Below, piece after piece: positions 7,178 to 9,134 of a stretch of 9,134 nucleotides of DNA. The notes below the pieces were generated by a model. It was not told the origin of the DNA. It worked only from the letters and a program-made list of their open reading frames with translations, and did no database searches. The position numbers were made by a program, and so were the translations under genes. The stretch comes from JAKAGZ01 sp035266865 (lineage in GTDB: Bacteria; Bacteroidota; Ignavibacteria; Ignavibacteriales; Ignavibacteriaceae): contig DATFMR010000047.1 of the NCBI GenBank assembly GCA_035266865.1, positions 1-9,134 of the forward strand. The letters are read 5' to 3'. How positions within the stretch are numbered: the first letter of the stretch is position 1; every line of letters starts with the position of its first letter.

Positions 7178-8515
7178 ATGGAAATAATAAATAAGATTGA
7201 GAACAAAACTGCCGGGATTGGTATTATTGGTCTGGGCTATGTCGGTCTTCCTCTCGGCTTGGAATTTGCTGAGAGAGGATTTAAGGTTACGGGGTTTGAT
7301 ATTGATGAAAGAAAAATTCCAATTCTTAATTCTGGTAAGACTTATATAAAACATATTTCTGCTGACAGGATTAAGAAGTCTGTTAAAAACAAATTGTTTG
7401 ATGCAACTTCAGATTTTTCAAGACTGCCTGAAGTCGATGCCGTTATTATTTGTGTCCCCACACCGCTAAATGAACATCGTGAACCCGATATGTCATTTAT
7501 AGAAAACTCCGGGAAAATTGTTGCACAGCATATTAGAAAAGGGCAACTTGTTGTGCTCGAATCCTCAACTTATCCGGGAACAACTGAAGAGATTTTATTG
7601 CCAATGTTTGAGGAATCATTTAAAAATTCGAAAACTTCAGGGCCGCTGGTTGGAAAAGATTTCTATCTTGCTTTTTCTCCGGAACGCGAAGATCCGAATA
7701 ATCCGAATTTTACAACCGGCACAATTCCTAAAGTAGTTGGGGGGGTAACACCAAATTGTCTTAAGGCTGCAGTTGCTTTATATAACCAGGTAATTGTTAA
7801 AACTGTTCCTGTGTCATCAACACGCGCGGCTGAAGCCACAAAACTACTGGAAAATATTTATCGATCAATTAATATCGCTCTGGTAAATGAATTAAAAATG
7901 GTATTCGATAGAATGAATATTGATCCATGGGAAGTAATTGATGCAGCAAGCACTAAACCATTTGGTTTTCATCCTTTTTATCCGGGCCCCGGATTGGGAG
8001 GACATTGTATCCCGATTGATCCGTTTTACCTTACATGGAAAGCACGTGAGTTCGAAGTTCATACCCGTTTTATAGAACTGGCAGGCGAAATAAATACATA
8101 TATGCCTTATTTTGTTGTCGAAAAAACTATAGAGGCATTAAATACAAGGAAGAAATCTTTAAAAGACTCGAAAATCTTAATTCTTGGCGCATCCTATAAA
8201 AAAGATATTGATGATATGCGCGAATCACCTTCATTAAGATTAATCGAATTATTACGTGAACGCGGGGCTAAAGTTGACTACAATGACCCGTACGTCAAAA
8301 AGTTGCCTAAAACCAGGAAGTATAATTATAATATGAGGTCTGTTTCACTGACTGATAAAAATCTGGATAAATATGATCTTGTGCTCCTGAGTACAGACCA
8401 TACGTATTATATGGAAAAAGCTAAATTTATTACACAGCATTCCAGGGTAATTGTAGATACTAGGAACCTGTTTACCAAAGCCGGTGTAAAAAACAAAAAA
8501 ATATTCAAAGCGTAA
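7178..8515 (+). CDS. wbpA: UDP-N-acetyl-D-glucosamine 6-dehydrogenase (WbpA-like nucleotide sugar dehydrogenase)
   Basis: Cytoplasmic NAD-dependent enzyme that oxidises C6 of a UDP-hexosamine twice to the uronic acid. Domain order is classic for the UDP-glucose/GDP-mannose dehydrogenase family: Rossmann domain with GIIGLGYVGLP (15-25), VPTPLN (93-98) and STYPGTT (130-136); central domain with K222 and N226 in TKLLEN and catalytic C277 in PGLGGHCIPID; C-terminal UDP-binding domain with ILGASYKKDIDDMRESP (335-351). SPEREDPNNPNF (167-178), KPFGFHPFYPGPG (260-272) and FYLTWKARE (283-291) are closer, as I recall them, to Pseudomonas WbpA (UDP-GlcNAc dehydrogenase) than to WecC or Ugd. Length 445 residues, complete. 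The ATG leaves a short helix before the Rossmann strand as in WbpA; no Shine-Dalgarno is visible. Partner of the upstream epimerase in making amino-sugar uronates such as ManNAcA-type residues. UDP-ManNAc dehydrogenase is the main alternative. Confidence 0.92.
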   Translation: MEIINKIENKTAGIGIIGLGYVGLPLGLEFAERGFKVTGFDIDERKIPILNSGKTYIKHISADRIKKSVKNKLFDATSDFSRLPEVDAVIICVPTPLNEHREPDMSFIENSGKIVAQHIRKGQLVVLESSTYPGTTEEILLPMFEESFKNSKTSGPLVGKDFYLAFSPEREDPNNPNFTTGTIPKVVGGVTPNCLKAAVALYNQVIVKTVPVSSTRAAEATKLLENIYRSINIALVNELKMVFDRMNIDPWEVIDAASTKPFGFHPFYPGPGLGGHCIPIDPFYLTWKAREFEVHTRFIELAGEINTYMPYFVVEKTIEALNTRKKSLKDSKILILGASYKKDIDDMRESPSLRLIELLRERGAKVDYNDPYVKKLPKTRKYNYNMRSVSLTDKNLDKYDLVLLSTDHTYYMEKAKFITQHSRVIVDTRNLFTKAGVKNKKIFKA

Positions 8516-8537
8516 AATTCGTAAATCAATTTTATCC

Positions 8538-8581
8538 GTGTCATTTTGATCCCGCAAAATGCTGAGGGAGAAGTCTTTTTA
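8538..8581 (+). repeat. Short dispersed repeat, TGTCATTTTGA type
   Basis: Begins GTGTCATTTTGATCCCGC and ends GGGAGAAGTCTTTTTA. It contains the 6-bp inverted repeat ATTTTG/CAAAAT (8543-8548 and 8555-8560) and a TCCC/GGGA pairing. The TGTCATT start resembles the arms of the 6904-6970 palindrome. Family membership is from recollection of similar intergenic repeats. Confidence 0.4.
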
Positions 8582-8660
8582 TATTGGTATATAAATGAAT
8601 CAAATATATTCAAAACGACCTAAATAATTTGACGGTAAAAAAATAATGAGCAAAGCGTAG

Positions 8661-8784
8661 AAACAAATTTTGTTTGAATCCTGCTTCAGCGGGATGAGTT
8701 AATTTGTTTTAGCAATGTGAGATAATTTTTAGTCAAATTATTTTAGTCTTGAACTTTTGCTTCTTTTCTTTCAAGAGAAAAGAA
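8661..8784 (+). repeat. Composite structured repeat, copy B
   Basis: Same plan as copy A at 2728-2850. Module 1: outer helix AAACAAATT (8661-8669) with AATTTGTTT (8701-8709); 5' internal loop TTGTTTGA (8670-8677), identical to copy A; apical helix ATCCTGC (8678-8684) with GCGGGAT (8689-8695), loop TTCA; 3' internal loop GAGTT (8696-8700), identical. Module 2, 38 nt later: a CTTGAA (8748-8753), 7-nt gap, b TTCTTTTCT (8761-8769), a' TTCAAG (8770-8775), b' AGAAAAGAA (8776-8784). Every helix present in A is kept here by paired substitutions. Confidence 0.8.
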
Positions 8785-8796
8785 GGACAAAATGGC

Positions 8797-8904
8797 TTAT
8801 TTTCCGCAAATTAATGCCAGCATAATTTTAGGAATTTATTTTCAGCTTTACCCGCCTCTGGTGGGCTTGATTTTTTGATTCTTTTGTATCAAGACAAAAG
8901 AATA
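8797..8904 (+). repeat. Variant of the 3' half of the composite repeat with an added CCCGCC hairpin
   Basis: Aligns with 2764-2852 of copy A from TTATTTTCCG through ATAATTTTAGGAATTTATTT to the interleaved repeats: a CTTGAT (8866-8871), b TTCTTTTG (8879-8886), a' ATCAAG (8888-8893), b' CAAAAGAA (8895-8902), all identical to copy A. Just before strand a it has about 19 extra bases, including the hairpin CCCGCC-TCT-GGTGGG (8851-8865), absent from copy A. Confidence 0.75.
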
Positions 8905-8916
8905 AGGGATTAATTC

Positions 8917-8970
8917 TTAGGAATTTATTTTCAGCTTTATCCGCCTCTGGCGGGGTGGATTTTTTGATTC
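8917..8970 (+). repeat. Truncated tandem copy of the preceding module
   Basis: Matches 8828-8881 at 50 of 54 positions with a constant offset of 89 bp. Two of the four differences fall in the CCGCC-TCT-GGYGG hairpin, which still folds. The match stops within strand b, where a GC-rich sequence begins at 8971, so a', b' and the interleaved fold are lost. Confidence 0.75.
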
Positions 8971-9092
8971 TGGAGCCTGTCCCGCCTCGCGGGGCCTGTC
9001 CCGCTGACAAGCGAGATATCGAAATGGCCGATGAGCACTGCAAATCCGCAGCAGGCGCCTTCAATGCACCGGATAATAGGTCCATTGCCAAA
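8971..9092. other. GC-rich island of unknown nature
   Basis: By direct count 72 of 122 bases are G or C (59%), against roughly 10-40% nearby. It starts with an 11-bp direct repeat GCCTGTCCCGC (8975-8985 and 8994-9004) with the hairpin CCCGC-CTC-GCGGG (8981-8993) between them. The rest is unique in the window. In the + frame ending at TAA 9093 it reads as a plausible short protein tail (MADEHCKSAAGAFNAPDNR), but the frame comes from repeat sequence with no start of its own. Could be a foreign or decayed fragment or a structured RNA; I do not recognise it. Confidence 0.4.
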
Positions 9093-9134
9093 TAAATTTT
9101 AACAAAAACTGAATTTATATTTATTATATTTGTT

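Larger units (their letters stand above)
8516..9134. other. Gene-free repeat pile-up downstream of the dehydrogenase
   Basis: The last 619 bp hold, in order, a short TGTCATTTTGA-type repeat (8538-8581), composite repeat copy B (8661-8784), a variant of its 3' module (8797-8904), a truncated tandem copy (8917-8970) and a GC-rich island (8971-9092), then very AT-rich sequence to the edge. Open frames here run through repeats and look accidental. Confidence 0.65.

Noticed and set aside
8513..8534. TAAAAT/ATTTTA inverted repeat at the dehydrogenase stop as a terminator
   Set aside because: Only six A-T pairs with a 10-nt loop and no T-run; too weak to call.
8345..8613. Two overlapping minus-strand open frames at the end of the dehydrogenase
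   Set aside because: Mostly antisense to the dehydrogenase coding sequence and continuing into a dispersed repeat.
8661..8970. CRISPR-like array, because of repeated units near the right end
   Set aside because: Units differ in length and content, spacing is irregular and each unit is internally palindromic; no cas genes nearby.
8828..9091. Minus-strand 87-codon open frame
   Set aside because: It runs from the GC-rich island through two repeat copies and hairpins; composition changes midway and no family is recognisable.
9125..9132. TATATTTG, resembling the Bacteroidota -7 promoter element TAnnTTTG
   Set aside because: No TTTG at the expected upstream distance, the sequence is extremely AT-rich, and the window ends before any gene it could serve.

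Overview
The window comes from an AT-rich bacterial chromosome, most likely from the Bacteroidota/Chlorobi/Ignavibacteria side of the tree. This is inferred from three things: a secreted GH92 mannosidase next to a sodium:solute symporter, weak or absent Shine-Dalgarno sequences at most starts, and the kind of dispersed palindromic repeats (arms starting TGTCATTCTG, CCCGCC-TCT-GGYGGG hairpins) I associate with those genomes. No rRNA, tRNA, CRISPR array or insertion-sequence transposase is visible.

Layout. (1) Positions 1-4891, minus strand: an SSS-family sodium:solute symporter (2966-4891, TTG start with a GGAG ribosome site), followed downstream by a GH92 alpha-mannosidase precursor that runs off the left edge (1-2453). 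Together they look like a glycan-use unit: an exported exo-mannosidase releases sugar and a Na+-driven carrier may import a product. A 512-bp gap containing a structured repeat separates them. (2) 4892-5683: divergent, non-coding, very AT-rich region with a palindrome and a hairpin upstream of the right-hand genes. (3) 5684-8515, plus strand: a non-hydrolysing UDP-GlcNAc 2-epimerase (WecB type) and a WbpA-like UDP-N-acetylglucosamine 6-dehydrogenase, separated by 387 bp that carry a 129-bp nested palindrome. Both act on UDP-HexNAc and should supply amino-sugar or uronic-acid precursors for a surface polysaccharide. (4) 8516-9134: a pile-up of dispersed repeats and a GC-rich island, with no gene I can support.

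The most interesting content is non-coding. Two ~124-nt elements (2728-2850 and 8661-8784) share one architecture. A two-helix stem has an invariant asymmetric internal loop (TTGTTTGA on one side, GAGTT on the other). About 40 nt later come two interleaved inverted repeats in the order a-b-a'-b' (pseudoknot topology). The stems differ in sequence between the copies but stay paired through compensatory changes, while the internal loop is identical. A second version of the 3' module (8797-8904) has gained a CCCGCC-type hairpin and is followed 89 bp later by a truncated copy. I read this as a dispersed, structurally constrained repeat family; its function is unknown.
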